64,000 bases of DNA from Tessaracoccus flavus (GCF_001997295.1 NZ_CP019605.1:1798001-1862000); one strand, 5' to 3'; positions 8,638-18,280 are shown, counted from the first letter of the stretch. Program-made: numbers and translations. Notes: generated by a model from the letters alone, not told the origin.

Positions 8638-9345
8638 GTGATGGACAACGTTCGAGAGGCTCGCGTGCTTGTCGTCGACGACGAGCGCGCGCTGGCCGGC
8701 GTCGTCGCATCCTACCTGAAAAAGGAGGGGTTCACGCCCACCCTGGCGCACACCGGACCGGAGTCGGTGGCCGCAGCCGAGGAGTTGGACCCCGACGTGG
8801 TCATCCTGGACCTGGGGCTTCCCGGCATGGACGGGGTCGAGGTGTGCCGCCGGATCCGTTCGTTCTCCGACTGCTACGTCCTCATGCTGACGGCCCGAGC
8901 AGACGAGGTCGACAAGATCAACGGCTTCGCCGCCGGGGCCGACGATTACCTCACCAAGCCGTTCAGCCCCCGGGAGCTCGTCGCCCGGGTCAACGCTGTG
9001 TTGCGCCGCCCACGCGAATCGTCCTTGGCCGAGGCACCGACGGCCCCGCGCCAGTTCGGGCCCCTTCGAGTGCTGGCCGACGGGCGGGAGGTCTGGGTCG
9101 GCAACGCGCAGATCAGCCTCACCCGCACAGAGTTCGACATCCTCGACGTCCTATCCGCCCGTCCCCAGCTGGCCATGAGCCGCCGGCAGATCATCGAGGC
9201 CGTCTGGGGTCCTGGTTGGGTCGGTGACGATCACATCGTCGACGTCCACGTGGCCAACCTTCGCAAGAAGCTCGACGATCCCCCCACCCAGCCTCGGTAC
9301 GTGCTGACGGTCCGCGGCGTCGGCTACAGAATGGGCACGGGATGA
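8638..9345 (+). CDS. OmpR/PhoB-family response regulator, copper-responsive by context
   Basis: About 235 residues. The receiver domain starts VLVVDDERALAG, with phospho-acceptor Asp in VVILDLGLPGMDG (about residue 57) and the conserved Lys in DDYLTKPFSPRELV. The C-terminal winged helix carries LTRTEFDILDVL, SRRQIIEAVWG and DVHVANLRKKLDDP. Adjacent starts GTG 8638 and ATG 8641 are possible. It ends in a 4-base overlap (ATGA) with the histidine kinase gene. Given its neighbours (CueP, multicopper oxidase, CopB), it most likely senses copper in the manner of CusR/CopR. Confidence 0.92.
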   Translation: MMDNVREARVLVVDDERALAGVVASYLKKEGFTPTLAHTGPESVAAAEELDPDVVILDLGLPGMDGVEVCRRIRSFSDCYVLMLTARADEVDKINGFAAGADDYLTKPFSPRELVARVNAVLRRPRESSLAEAPTAPRQFGPLRVLADGREVWVGNAQISLTRTEFDILDVLSARPQLAMSRRQIIEAVWGPGWVGDDHIVDVHVANLRKKLDDPPTQPRYVLTVRGVGYRMGTG

Positions 9346-10454
9346 GTGGGCGCGCCGCTGGGCTGCGGTGGGGCACGCGCACCTTCCTGACGTTGGCGCT
9401 GGTGGTATGTGCAGGGGTGGTCACGGCCGCTCTCGTGGCGCTGGCCGTCGGTCCGCCGCTGTTTCACCAACACCTGCTGGAGCTGGGCGGCAGCGTCGGT
9501 GCAGCGCAGATGGACCATGTCGAGCAGGCATTCATCGACGCGGGGTCCGCATCGCTCGGCGTCGGGTTGGCAGTGGCACTCCTGCTCGCCACGGCGCTCG
9601 CCTGGCTGGAGACAAGACGCCTCAGCCGCCCCCTCAACGCTCTGACCACCGCGTCGGCGCAGCTTGAAGCAGGTGACCTCGCAGCTCGCGTCCCGAGGGA
9701 TACCACGCCGGAGTTCGATGCTGTAGCAGTCGCGTTCAACGATATGGCCGAACGGCTCCACTCCACCGAGGAGAGCCGGCGTCGTCTCCTCGGTGACGTC
9801 GCGCATGAGCTGCGAACTCCTCTGGCCACCCTTTCAGCTGAGCTCGAGGCCGTCATCGACGACGTGCTGCCCTGGGACGCCGCGAGCCAGGACGTGTTGA
9901 TCCACCAGGTGGAGCGTCTGCGCCTCATTGCCCAGGACCTGGACGACGTTTCCCGTGCCGAGGAAGGACGCTTCACCCTGGACCGCCGGGAGGTGGCGAC
10001 GGAGGAACTGATCGCGCCGGTGGTCGCCGCCGCCGCGGGCCGTTTCGAGGCGAAGGGTGTGCAGCTGAGGTCGATCATCGACGACGGACCGGTCTGGGCC
10101 GACCCGCAACGGGTGGGGCAGATTCTGTCGAATCTTCTCGACAACGCGCTTCGCCACACCCCCGCCGGTGGCAACGTGACGGTGACGGCACACCGGGACC
10201 GCACTGCTGTCATAGTGACAGTCACCGACACGGGCGACGGGCTGTCGGCTGACCAGCTTCAGCACGTTTTCGAGCGGTTCTATCGCGCCGACGCGGCACG
10301 CGCCCGTGACGCGGGGGGATCCGGAATCGGGCTGACCATTGCCCGCAGCCTCGCACTGGCACACGATGGGTCCCTCACCGCCAGCAGTACCGGGCCTGGC
10401 AACGGATCGACCTTCACGCTGGTGCTTCCGGCGCCACAGACGCGGGCGTCTTGA
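9342..10454 (+). CDS. Sensor histidine kinase with HAMP domain, partner of the preceding regulator
   Basis: 370 residues. TM helix 1 is at about 15-38 and TM helix 2 at about 78-95, enclosing a short outer loop of about 40 residues with a few histidines and Met residues. A HAMP segment follows (TRRLSRPLNALTTASAQLEAGDLAARV). The kinase core has the H-box GDVAHELRTPLATL (His155), N-box NLLDNALRHTP, G1 DTGDGLSADQ, F-box FERFYRAD and G2 GGSGIGLTIA, so it should be active. It is translationally coupled to the regulator by ATGA overlap. The stop codon lies inside the first half of the downstream operator repeat. Confidence 0.92.
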   Translation: MSGRAAGLRWGTRTFLTLALVVCAGVVTAALVALAVGPPLFHQHLLELGGSVGAAQMDHVEQAFIDAGSASLGVGLAVALLLATALAWLETRRLSRPLNALTTASAQLEAGDLAARVPRDTTPEFDAVAVAFNDMAERLHSTEESRRRLLGDVAHELRTPLATLSAELEAVIDDVLPWDAASQDVLIHQVERLRLIAQDLDDVSRAEEGRFTLDRREVATEELIAPVVAAAAGRFEAKGVQLRSIIDDGPVWADPQRVGQILSNLLDNALRHTPAGGNVTVTAHRDRTAVIVTVTDTGDGLSADQLQHVFERFYRADAARARDAGGSGIGLTIARSLALAHDGSLTASSTGPGNGSTFTLVLPAPQTRAS

Positions 10455-10465
10455 CCATTTCTTGA
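10449..10465 (-). promoter_or_regulatory. Second copy of the copper-block direct-repeat operator, upstream of the CopB ATPase
   Basis: TCTTGA occurs twice with an 11-base period (10449 and 10460). In reverse complement this is the TCAAGA core, matching the repeat at 8561-8582. It overlaps the stop codon of the histidine kinase and lies about 117 bases before the ATPase start, so it could drive separate induction of the ATPase. Confidence 0.55.
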
Positions 10466-10581
10466 TAGTCTCGACCTAGCCAACCCTGCGGTAACTCCGT
10501 ACCCTGCAAGGAGTTGAGCACGGACGCTGGCGGCTGTGGCCTCGTACGCAGCGCCTCCCCGACCCCGACTAGGCGGTAGCA

Positions 10582-12717
10582 ATGCAGACGAACCACACCG
10601 AGCAGCACAACCCGGGCGGGCACGCCGCCCACGCGACCCACGGCCAGGCCATGCGCGAGGGCCGCCCGCACTCCGCGGTCGACGAGGAGCATCAGGTCCA
10701 CTCGCACGGAGATCACGAGGGCCACTCGACGGCGATGTTCCGCGACCGCTTCTGGATCTCGCTCGTGCTCACCCTCCCCGTGGTCTGGTTCAGCCCCATG
10801 GTCGGCCACCTCCTCGGCTACCCAGTGCCCGAGTTCCCCGGCTCAACCTGGGTGGCGCCAGCCCTCGGGACGGTCATCTTCGTTTACGGCGGCACGCCGT
10901 TCCTCAAGGGTGGTTGGAAGGAGGCGAAGTCACGCGAACCGGGGATGATGCTGCTGATCTCGATGGCGATCACCGTCGCTTTTGTGGCGTCCTGGGTCAC
11001 AACGCTCGGCATCGGCGGCTTCGAACTCGACTTCTGGTGGGAGCTGGCGCTGCTGGTCACCATCATGCTGCTGGGGCATTGGATGGAGATGCGTGCGCTC
11101 GGGGCGGCGTCATCCGCCCTGGACGCACTCGCAGAGTTGCTGCCGAGCGAGGCGGAAAGGGTTACGGACGACGGCACCGTCACCGTGCCGATCAGCGACC
11201 TCGCCGTCGACGACGTGGTGCTGGTGCGCGCTGGTGCCCGCGTACCCGCCGACGGCACTCTTGTGGAGGGCGCGGCCGAGTTCGACGAGTCGATGATCAC
11301 CGGCGAGTCGCGCCCGGTGCCGCGGTCTGCCGGCGAGCGTGTCGTCGCTGGCACCGTCGCGACCGACAACACAGTGCGGATCCGGGTCGAGGCAACCGGC
11401 GACGACACCGCGCTGGCGGGAATCCAGAAGATGGTTGCCGACGCACAGGCGTCGACCTCGCGTGCGCAGGCGCTCGCCGATCGCGCCGCAGCGCTTCTGT
11501 TCTGGTTCGCGCTTGGAGCCGCGATCCTCACCGCGATCGCGTGGAGCGTCCTCGGCAGCCCGGGAGACGCCGTGGTTCGCACCGTCACCGTCCTGGTCAT
11601 CGCATGCCCTCACGCGCTGGGTCTGGCGATTCCACTGGTCATCGCGATTTCCACCGAGCGCGCGGCGAAGAACGGTGTCCTCATCCGGAATCGGATGGCG
11701 CTCGAGCGGATGCGCAACATCGACATCGTGCTGTTCGACAAGACCGGAACCCTGACCAAGGGCGAGCACGCCGTCACCGACATCGCGGCCGCGAAGGGGA
11801 TCGCGGAGGGCGAACTCCTCTCACTCGCGGCGGCAGCCGAGGCAGACAGCGAGCATCCGGTCGCCCAGGCCATCGTCACGGCCGCCGCCAACCACCCGAC
11901 AGCCCGGGAACTCAGCCGACGCGCCACTGACTTCACCGCGTCCACGGGACGAGGGATCACCGCGACCGTGGAGGGATCGACGATCCAGGTCGGCGGGCCC
12001 AACCTGCTGCGCGAACTTGGACTCGAGCCACCCGCGGAGATCCAGAACCGAGCCGACGTCTGGTCGAGCCGCGGCGCCGGCGTGCTGCACATTCTGCGCG
12101 ACGGTGAGATCATCGGGGCGGTCGCCGTCGAGGACGAGATCCGACCCGAGTCCCGAGCCGCCGTCAAGGCACTTCAGCGCCGCGGGGTCCGGGTGGCCAT
12201 GGTGACCGGGGACGCCGTCCCGGTGGCCGAGGCGGTCGGTGCTGAGCTGGGGATCGACGAGGTCTTCGCCGAGGTGCTACCGAAGGACAAGGACACCAAG
12301 GTCGCTGAGCTACAGGCGCGGGGGTTCAACGTCGCCATGGTGGGCGACGGCGTCAACGATGCACCGGCCCTGGCGCGCGCGGAGGTTGGTATCGCAATCG
12401 GAGCTGGAACCGACGTCGCCATGGAATCGGCGGGCGTCGTCCTGGCCGGGAACGATCCGCGGGCAGTGCTCTCGATGATCGAGCTGTCTGAGGCCAGCTA
12501 CCGCAAGATGATCCAGAACCTGGTGTGGGCGTCCGGTTACAACGTGGTTGCCGTCCCGCTGGCTGCTGGGGTGCTGGCCCCCGTCGGGATTCTCCTGTCG
12601 CCCGCGGTCGGAGCGGTGCTGATGTCGCTGTCCACGATCATCGTGGCTCTCAACGCGCAGTTGCTGCGCCGAGTGGATCTGGAGCCCGAGCACCTCGCAC
12701 GCAGCGAGTCCGGCTAG
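10582..12717 (+). CDS. copB: Copper-exporting P1B-type ATPase, CopB-like (CPH motif)
   Basis: 711 residues. It pumps copper, probably Cu(II) or Ag, out of the cytoplasm. It lacks a CxxC metal-binding domain but has a histidine-rich N-terminus (residues 1-50, about eleven His). Key motifs in order are MITGESRPVP (actuator, about 239), the intramembrane CPH (Cys342-Pro-His), DKTGTLTKG (phospho-Asp about 387), SEHPVAQAI (nucleotide domain HP) and GDGVNDAPAL (about 588). CPH instead of CPC marks the P1B-3/CopB subgroup. Eight membrane helices are expected. It stands directly downstream of the two-component genes and their operator, completing an efflux/oxidation/storage set. Confidence 0.93.
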   Translation: MQTNHTEQHNPGGHAAHATHGQAMREGRPHSAVDEEHQVHSHGDHEGHSTAMFRDRFWISLVLTLPVVWFSPMVGHLLGYPVPEFPGSTWVAPALGTVIFVYGGTPFLKGGWKEAKSREPGMMLLISMAITVAFVASWVTTLGIGGFELDFWWELALLVTIMLLGHWMEMRALGAASSALDALAELLPSEAERVTDDGTVTVPISDLAVDDVVLVRAGARVPADGTLVEGAAEFDESMITGESRPVPRSAGERVVAGTVATDNTVRIRVEATGDDTALAGIQKMVADAQASTSRAQALADRAAALLFWFALGAAILTAIAWSVLGSPGDAVVRTVTVLVIACPHALGLAIPLVIAISTERAAKNGVLIRNRMALERMRNIDIVLFDKTGTLTKGEHAVTDIAAAKGIAEGELLSLAAAAEADSEHPVAQAIVTAAANHPTARELSRRATDFTASTGRGITATVEGSTIQVGGPNLLRELGLEPPAEIQNRADVWSSRGAGVLHILRDGEIIGAVAVEDEIRPESRAAVKALQRRGVRVAMVTGDAVPVAEAVGAELGIDEVFAEVLPKDKDTKVAELQARGFNVAMVGDGVNDAPALARAEVGIAIGAGTDVAMESAGVVLAGNDPRAVLSMIELSEASYRKMIQNLVWASGYNVVAVPLAAGVLAPVGILLSPAVGAVLMSLSTIIVALNAQLLRRVDLEPEHLARSESG

Positions 12718-12837
12718 CCTCGTGCTTTCATGACGGTGGGTGGACTGTAGCGGACTGAGATAGCGAAAGTGCTCCTGACTTGGGATGATGTGACTTGTCT
12801 AGAGAAACATCGACCAACAAGAAGGAGCACCTTCGAG

Positions 12838-14230
12838 GTGAAGAGTACCGGCTCATATCCCAGGGTTCATGTCGATACCGCCAAGGTGACCGCGGTCGGG
12901 CAGGCGGGCGGGATCCTGCTGACCGAAACCATCCGCGCGGCCGGCCTGGACCGGGCCCTGTCGGAGGCGCTGTCCCGGTGGCGGAAACCGTTGGCGATCC
13001 ACGACCCAGGCAAGATCATCTATGATCTGGCGGTGTCGCTGGTGCTCGGCGGTGAGGCGTTGAGTGACCTCGCCACCCTGCGCGCCGAACCGGGGGTCTA
13101 CGGCCCGGTGGCGTCGGACCCAACCGTGTCCCGCCTCATCGCGACCCTCGCCGAGGACGCGGACAAGGCCATCACAGCGATCGCGGGAGCCAGGCAGCAG
13201 GCCCGCGCCACGGTCTGGGCCCTGGCCGGTCACCATGCCCCCGACCACGAGGCGACTGCCGAGGATCCGGTGGTGATCGATCTCGACGCGTCGCTGATCA
13301 CCGCCCACTCGGCAGATGCAGCAGGCGGCTGCGACGTTCAAACGAGGCTTCGGGTTCTACCCGTTGATGGCGTTCGCCGACCACGGACCTGAGGGCACCG
13401 GTGAAGCCCTGGAGGTCCACCTACGCCCCGGGAACGCCGGCTCGAACACCGCCGCCGATCACATCACCGTCACCAAACAAGCTCTCGCGCAGCTCCCCGA
13501 CCGGAACCCGCGGCCCGGACGCCGCGTGCTGATCCGCGCGGACGGGGCCGGCGGCACGAAGGAGTTCACCAAATGGCTGACCGGGCGCAGGGTGGCGTAC
13601 TCGGTCGGTTTCACCCTCCCCATGGACACCCCCGACCTCTACCACCTGGTCCCGGAGTGGGTTTGGGTGCCGGCCCTCAACAGCGATGGCGAGGCTCGCG
13701 AGGGGGCCGATCTTGCTGACTTCACCGGACTGCTGGATCTCGACGGCTGGCCTGCCGGGATGCGGGTGATCGTCCGCCGCGAACGGCCCCGCCCCGGCGC
13801 TCAGCTGCGGTTCGACGACGTCGACGGCTACCGACTCACCGCCTTCGCCACCAACACCACCACCGGCACCCTCCAGCAGCTGGAGCTCAGGCATCGTCGA
13901 CGCGCCCGCTGCGACGACCGGATCCGGATCGCCAAAGACACCGGACTGGCCAACCTCCCGTTGCACGGGTTCGACCAGAATCGGATCTGGTGCCAGATCG
14001 TCGCGCTGGCCTCAGAGTTGCAGGCCTGGAGCGTGATGCTGGCGCTGGCCGGTCATGAAGCCCGCCGTTGGGAACCGAAACGGCTCCGCTACCGGCTCTA
14101 CACCATCCCCGCGACCCTCGCCAGAAGAGCCCGCCGCACCGTCGTCCACTTCAGCGACCGATCCCGCTGGGCCGAGCTGATCATCGACAGCATCAGCCGA
14201 CTCCGAAACCTCCCGGCACCCGCCACCTGA
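12838..14230 (+). pseudogene. IS1380-like transposase, frameshifted
   Basis: DDE transposase of about 464 residues in two frames. The first (from GTG 12838, AAGGAG upstream) has SDLATLRAEPGVYGPVASDPTVSR and VVIDLDASLITAHS with a catalytic Asp. The second resumes at about 13318 with AAATFKRGFGFYPLMAF and continues to VLIRADGAGG (second Asp), FDQNRIWCQIVALASEL and the basic tail RYRLYTIPATLARRARR. The family normally reads TAHSxKExAAxTFKxGFG across this point, so two bases are missing, or one is extra, near 13315. An imperfect inverted pair AAGTGCTCCT/AGGAGCACCT lies just before the start. Inactive unless the frameshift is a sequence error. Confidence 0.8.
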
Positions 14231-14480
14231 CCCTCAGACCTCCACATGTCCCTCTGAATCTTGCAGCTCCCGGCCTGGAAACCCGCACCGCAGCGTCACG
14301 CGGGGTCTTGTCACACCCACCTGCAAGAATCAGAACAACCTCGACGCCACCAGCGCCGAACAGCCCCACACAGGGCCGTCATGAAATATCGAGGTTAGAG
14401 ACGATTACCGCACCTCCAAGTGATCTACGGGGTATATTTCGGCCAACGCGGGACCAGCGTCGGTTTAGACGGGAAACACA
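14231..14480. other. Region between the transposase and a secreted-protein gene, with an inverted repeat
   Basis: About 250 bases. It contains a near-perfect inverted repeat, TCTGAATCTTGCAG (from about 14252) and CTGCAAGAATCAGA (from about 14321), with one mismatch. The pair may form part of the IS right end or a transcription terminator. The exact edge of the insertion element could not be placed because no copy of its left end is recognisable here. Confidence 0.35.
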
Positions 14481-14782
14481 ATGAAGCGATCAACTGTCAA
14501 GTCGGCCTTGGTGGTATGGCAACGGTAGGGCTCTTGGCCTTAGCGATGCCGACCGCTTCGGCTGCAACGGTGTCCATCTCGCCTGCAACAGTGCTGCAGT
14601 CGGGTCAGCAGCGGTCTCTAGGAGCCGCCTGGGGGGATACCGGGCCATACAACGTCAACTTTCAATGCGGGGCTCCGGGTTGCGCCAACTTCGTGACGTC
14701 GAGCACTACCCAGACCAGTCTGGGCCGCAGCTACTACTTCTCGACGTGCTCCCCGACGATTCACTACCACACGCGAGGGTAA
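14481..14782 (+). CDS. Small secreted protein beside an ABC exporter (apparent frameshift in signal peptide)
   Basis: From ATG 14481 the frame reads MKRSTVKSALVV and then stops. The next frame continues without a gap as MATVGLLALAMPTASA, the hydrophobic core and AxA end of a Sec signal peptide. One missing base near 14514 would join them into a 100-residue preprotein. The mature part is about 72 residues with cysteines in FQCGAPGCANF and FSTCSPTIHYHT. If the sequence is right as it stands, translation could start at ATG 14516. It lies 3 bases before the FtsX-type permease, so it is probably co-expressed with it. No known family is recognised. Confidence 0.55.
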
Positions 14783-14785
14783 GTC

Positions 14786-17413
14786 GTGTGGACGATTGCC
14801 TCTAGGCTTGCCCTTCAGGGCACTCGTGTCTGGGCCGTGTTGCTGGCTGTTGTCACATTTGTCTTGATCGTGGCCACCAGCAGCACGGCCAGTTCTCGGT
14901 TAGGGTCGGCGCTGGATGAGAACTGGCGCGGTTCGTATGACGTGCTGGTTGTTCCTCGGGGGCAGGATTTTGGTGCGGCCGGCACCGACGGTTTGGTTGA
15001 TCCCAATTTCGTTGGCACTGCTGGCGAGGGTGGAATCTCGTTGGCAGAGTTGGATTCGGTGCGGGATGTCGATGGGGTGGAGGTCGCAGCGCCTCTGGGC
15101 ATGGTTGGGAGCCTGCGCAACACATCGTTGTTTCCAGCACTACGGGTTGCCGACGATCCTGCCTCGGGCGTTTCGGCGTTGGCAGACGATGTCGTTATCT
15201 CGTTGACGGCCGAAGTCTTTGATGTTCGAGGGGCGGGGGAACGGCTGCTGATGCGCAACCGCGGTGTCGTGGCGCTGCAGCGCCGGGATTCGGCCGACAT
15301 GCCCGTGGACCAGGTGGTGGCGAGTTCGTCGGTGACGGGTTTCTCGACAGTGTGGAGTAGTCAGGACTATTTCGTGGGGTTGGGGTCGATGCCGGAGTTC
15401 CCTGCCAGCATCGTTGCCGTCGATCCGGAGGCAGAGGTCGCTTTGCTGGGTCACGCGAACGCCAGTTTCCTTGAGCCCTTGACGAATCTCCCAGAGTTTC
15501 GCGGCACCGGGACCACTGTGTGGAGCGCCCGGGTCGATGAGGAGGCCTATCCGGCGATCCGGATGGAGTTGCAGGAGCCCGGTGATGGTGTGGCCAGGGA
15601 TGTTGTGCCGCTGGTGGTGCGCACGTATCCGCCGGGGTCCTTCGTGCTGAGGGTGACGGCCGAGCATGCCAGCGTGGGGTTTTCCGATATTCCCACATCG
15701 GGCAGTGGGTTGGAGTCGGCCATTGCTTCGGCAGGTGCCGTTGACACGTTGGTTCTGGAATCTGATGTGTCGACGGCATTGACGCCGTTCGGAGGTGCTG
15801 GTCTCGTCCTGGAGTGGCCGGGAAGCCCTCCTCGGGAGGAGAACGTGGCGATGGTGCTGCCCGCTACTGAACTTCGGCCTGAACTGGTGGGGCGTCCCAC
15901 ATACCGCTCGGATCCGGGCGCGGCGGGGCCGGCGTACCGGGTGGCAGCGCAGGGTGTCACTGATGCTGCGGGCCGGGTCCCTGATCGGGGACAGCTTCAG
16001 CTTTCAGGTGGGCAGGAGCATGTGGGCAATGTCCAGTCGTACCGTGACTCCCAGGTTGTCGAGGGTGGCGGCTTTGTTGGTGCGGTTCCTGCGCCGTTGG
16101 GGACGTTCACCCCCGATGAGGTGGTGGATCCGCAAGCTCAGGCTGCTTCATATGTTCCCTCCGGGGTGTACAGCGGCAACCTCACGACGACTGCTGAGGG
16201 TGACGAGGTGTGGCCCAACGTCTCCGACCAGGACTTCATCACAGGTGTGCCGGGGGCCTTCACGGACCTGGTAGGTGCGGGGACGCTGCGTGGTGAAACG
16301 CCGATTGATGTGGTGCGTGTTCGTGTGGCAGGTATCGACCGGTATGACGCAGAGGCTGTGGAAAGGGTCGAGTCGGTGGCGACTTCGATTCGTGCACTGG
16401 GCTTGGACGCGATCGTGGTTGCGGGTTCGTCCCCACAAGCTGTCAGCGTCTATGTGCCCGAGTATTTCGTGGCTGAGGACGGCACAACGTCGGATCTGGG
16501 GTTGGTGCGCCAAGAGTGGACCACCTTGCAGGCTGCAGCTGCCGTGGAGCAGGGGGTCTCCGGAGCGACCGCGGCACTGATTGTGGCCAGCACTGGCGCC
16601 GTGATGTTGTCCCTTACCGTGACCACGCTGCTTGGGGCTGTTGGCCACCGAAGGCATGTGTCGATCCTTCGGCGCATCGGGTGGCGTGACGACCAGATTC
16701 GTCGGCTTCTGATGTGGGTAAACGTGCCCATGCTGTTGATCGTGGCTGGCGTGGCCCTCTGGGTCGTTGCCAGAGCCCCGGTGCCCTACCGGGCTGTGAT
16801 CGCTGCGGTACTGCCGCTGGTCGTGCTGGTGTTCGCAGCAGCCGTGATGATCCCGTTCACACGACCATATTCCGGCCGTCCGAGCCGCGGCCTCAGTTCG
16901 TTGTCCAGCGTGGGTGGCTTGGTGTGGCGGCGGCTTCGGATGTCGCCGAGCTCCACGGTCCTGGGCGTTGTTGGCGTGTTGATCGCCGGCGGCATCACGT
17001 TCTTCGGTGTGATTGCAGTGCGTGAGGCGCTCGACACAGCCGGCGCTACGCGGCTGGCTGGGGTGGCTAGGTCTGCCGTGGTGTGGGCACACGTGGGGCT
17101 TGCGTTGGCAGGAGTCGCGAGCGCTGTGTTGCTCGTCACGATCTCGGCAGCAATCCACCGATCGCAACGCCAGCAGCAGGATGCGGTAGCCCGTTCAGTG
17201 GGGTACCGCCCCGCCACCATGCGCACCATCCAGCGCATCGACGATGCCGTGCGGGTGGCGACCACGCTGGCAGTGGCCGCAGCGGCTGCCTTTGCAGCTG
17301 CTCAGGTGGGTGCGCCACTCGGCGCGCTCGGGGCCGCTGCAGGGATGGTCGTGGCGGTCTCCGTGCTCCAGCTCGCGCTGGGCCAAGTGTCGACGAGAGG
17401 AGCCACACGATGA
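14786..17413 (+). CDS. FtsX/MacB-type ABC transporter permease
   Basis: 875 residues. One N-terminal TM helix (about 15-33, VWAVLLAVVTFVLIVATSS) is followed by an extracellular region of about 540 residues. Then come three helices near 590-690 (ATAALIVASTGAVMLSLTV, MLLIVAGVALWVVA, AVLPLVVLVFAAAVMIPF) and further helices to the C-terminus. SILRRIGWRDDQI is the cytoplasmic coupling segment typical of FtsX-like permeases. Such proteins act as mechanotransmission exporters for peptides or lipoproteins, not as classic importers. The start is GTG 14786. The gene has more T-ending codons than its neighbours. It overlaps the ATPase gene by 4 bases. Confidence 0.85.
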   Translation: MWTIASRLALQGTRVWAVLLAVVTFVLIVATSSTASSRLGSALDENWRGSYDVLVVPRGQDFGAAGTDGLVDPNFVGTAGEGGISLAELDSVRDVDGVEVAAPLGMVGSLRNTSLFPALRVADDPASGVSALADDVVISLTAEVFDVRGAGERLLMRNRGVVALQRRDSADMPVDQVVASSSVTGFSTVWSSQDYFVGLGSMPEFPASIVAVDPEAEVALLGHANASFLEPLTNLPEFRGTGTTVWSARVDEEAYPAIRMELQEPGDGVARDVVPLVVRTYPPGSFVLRVTAEHASVGFSDIPTSGSGLESAIASAGAVDTLVLESDVSTALTPFGGAGLVLEWPGSPPREENVAMVLPATELRPELVGRPTYRSDPGAAGPAYRVAAQGVTDAAGRVPDRGQLQLSGGQEHVGNVQSYRDSQVVEGGGFVGAVPAPLGTFTPDEVVDPQAQAASYVPSGVYSGNLTTTAEGDEVWPNVSDQDFITGVPGAFTDLVGAGTLRGETPIDVVRVRVAGIDRYDAEAVERVESVATSIRALGLDAIVVAGSSPQAVSVYVPEYFVAEDGTTSDLGLVRQEWTTLQAAAAVEQGVSGATAALIVASTGAVMLSLTVTTLLGAVGHRRHVSILRRIGWRDDQIRRLLMWVNVPMLLIVAGVALWVVARAPVPYRAVIAAVLPLVVLVFAAAVMIPFTRPYSGRPSRGLSSLSSVGGLVWRRLRMSPSSTVLGVVGVLIAGGITFFGVIAVREALDTAGATRLAGVARSAVVWAHVGLALAGVASAVLLVTISAAIHRSQRQQQDAVARSVGYRPATMRTIQRIDDAVRVATTLAVAAAAAFAAAQVGAPLGALGAAAGMVVAVSVLQLALGQVSTRGATR

Positions 17414-18069
17414 GGACCATGCAGGTTGCCGTAAAAGACCTCGGGGTCACCTACCCGATCTCGGAAGGCACGTTGACGGTCATCGACGACTTTGACCTAC
17501 ATGTCCAGTCGGGACAGATGGTCTGCCTCGCTGGCCGTAGCGGCTCAGGCAAGACCAGCATCCTGAAGGCGTTGGCGGGCTTCCACGTCCCCACCGTGGG
17601 GAGCGTCACCTGGAACGGTACTGACTTGCGGGCCATGTCCCCTGCCGAGGTGGCGGACCTTCGGCGGGAACACGTGGGGTACATGGATCAGGAAGCAGCG
17701 CTGCTGCCCGAGTTGACCGCACTCGAGAACTGCCTCGTTCCTATCCTGCCGGATGGGAGACAGGCTGTGCGGCGTGCACGGGTGAGGGCCCGCGAGATGC
17801 TCGAGGCCCTCGGTTTGGGAGAACGCCTCGGATGGCGACCAGCGCAGCTGTCAGGAGGTGAACGTCAGCGCCTCGTTTTGGCCAGGGTCTTCACCCAGCA
17901 AACCCCCGCCATCATCGCCGACGAGCCCACCGCCAGCCTCGACCGCACCTGGGCCGACCGCGTCATCGAACACCTGCGGAACCATGCTCACCAAGGTGGT
18001 CTCGTGGTCGTAGCTAGCCACGATCCCGCAGTGAGCCAAGCAGCCAATCAAACGATGCACTTGACCTAG
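17410..18069 (+). CDS. ABC transporter ATP-binding protein (LolD/MacB type)
   Basis: 219 residues and complete: Walker A GRSGSGKTS, Q-loop MDQEAALLPELTALENC, signature LSGGERQRLVLARVF, Walker B AIIADEPTASLD and H-loop VVASHD. It powers the preceding FtsX-like permease, and the ATG overlaps its stop codon (ATGA). The frame is open upstream, but this start is the one that matches the family. Together with the small secreted protein this makes a three-gene export unit. Confidence 0.92.
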   Translation: MRTMQVAVKDLGVTYPISEGTLTVIDDFDLHVQSGQMVCLAGRSGSGKTSILKALAGFHVPTVGSVTWNGTDLRAMSPAEVADLRREHVGYMDQEAALLPELTALENCLVPILPDGRQAVRRARVRAREMLEALGLGERLGWRPAQLSGGERQRLVLARVFTQQTPAIIADEPTASLDRTWADRVIEHLRNHAHQGGLVVVASHDPAVSQAANQTMHLT

Positions 18070-18135
18070 CGGCGCGCGGAAACGGCGATTTCACCAAGGG
18101 GGAGTCGGGGCGAGGTTTCGTCGCCACTCCGTTCC

Positions 18136-18174
18136 CCACCACCGCGACCGTAACCGGGTCGTGGTGGTGGGGAA
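18136..18174 (+). terminator. Large GC-rich hairpin after the ABC transporter operon
   Basis: A run of CCCCACCACC then CGACC, and about 6 bases later GGTCG then TGGTGGTGGGG, pairs as a stem of about 16 bp with one mismatch. It lies about 70 bases after the ATPase stop. Some T-rich sequence follows near 18190, so it may act as a terminator of the ABC operon. Confidence 0.5.
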
Positions 18175-18280
18175 GTGCTCGTTGACTGGGGGTTTTGTGG
18201 TTGTTTCGCGGTATGATGGAGCCATCCAAGCAACAGGGAGCCTGACCAGCTCCCACCTAGACCGGAAAGGGGTCTATCTC

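Noticed and set aside
10536..11930. Open frame of 464 codons overlapping copB in another frame
   Set aside because: Arg/Gly-rich shadow of copB; starts before the real gene without a ribosome site.
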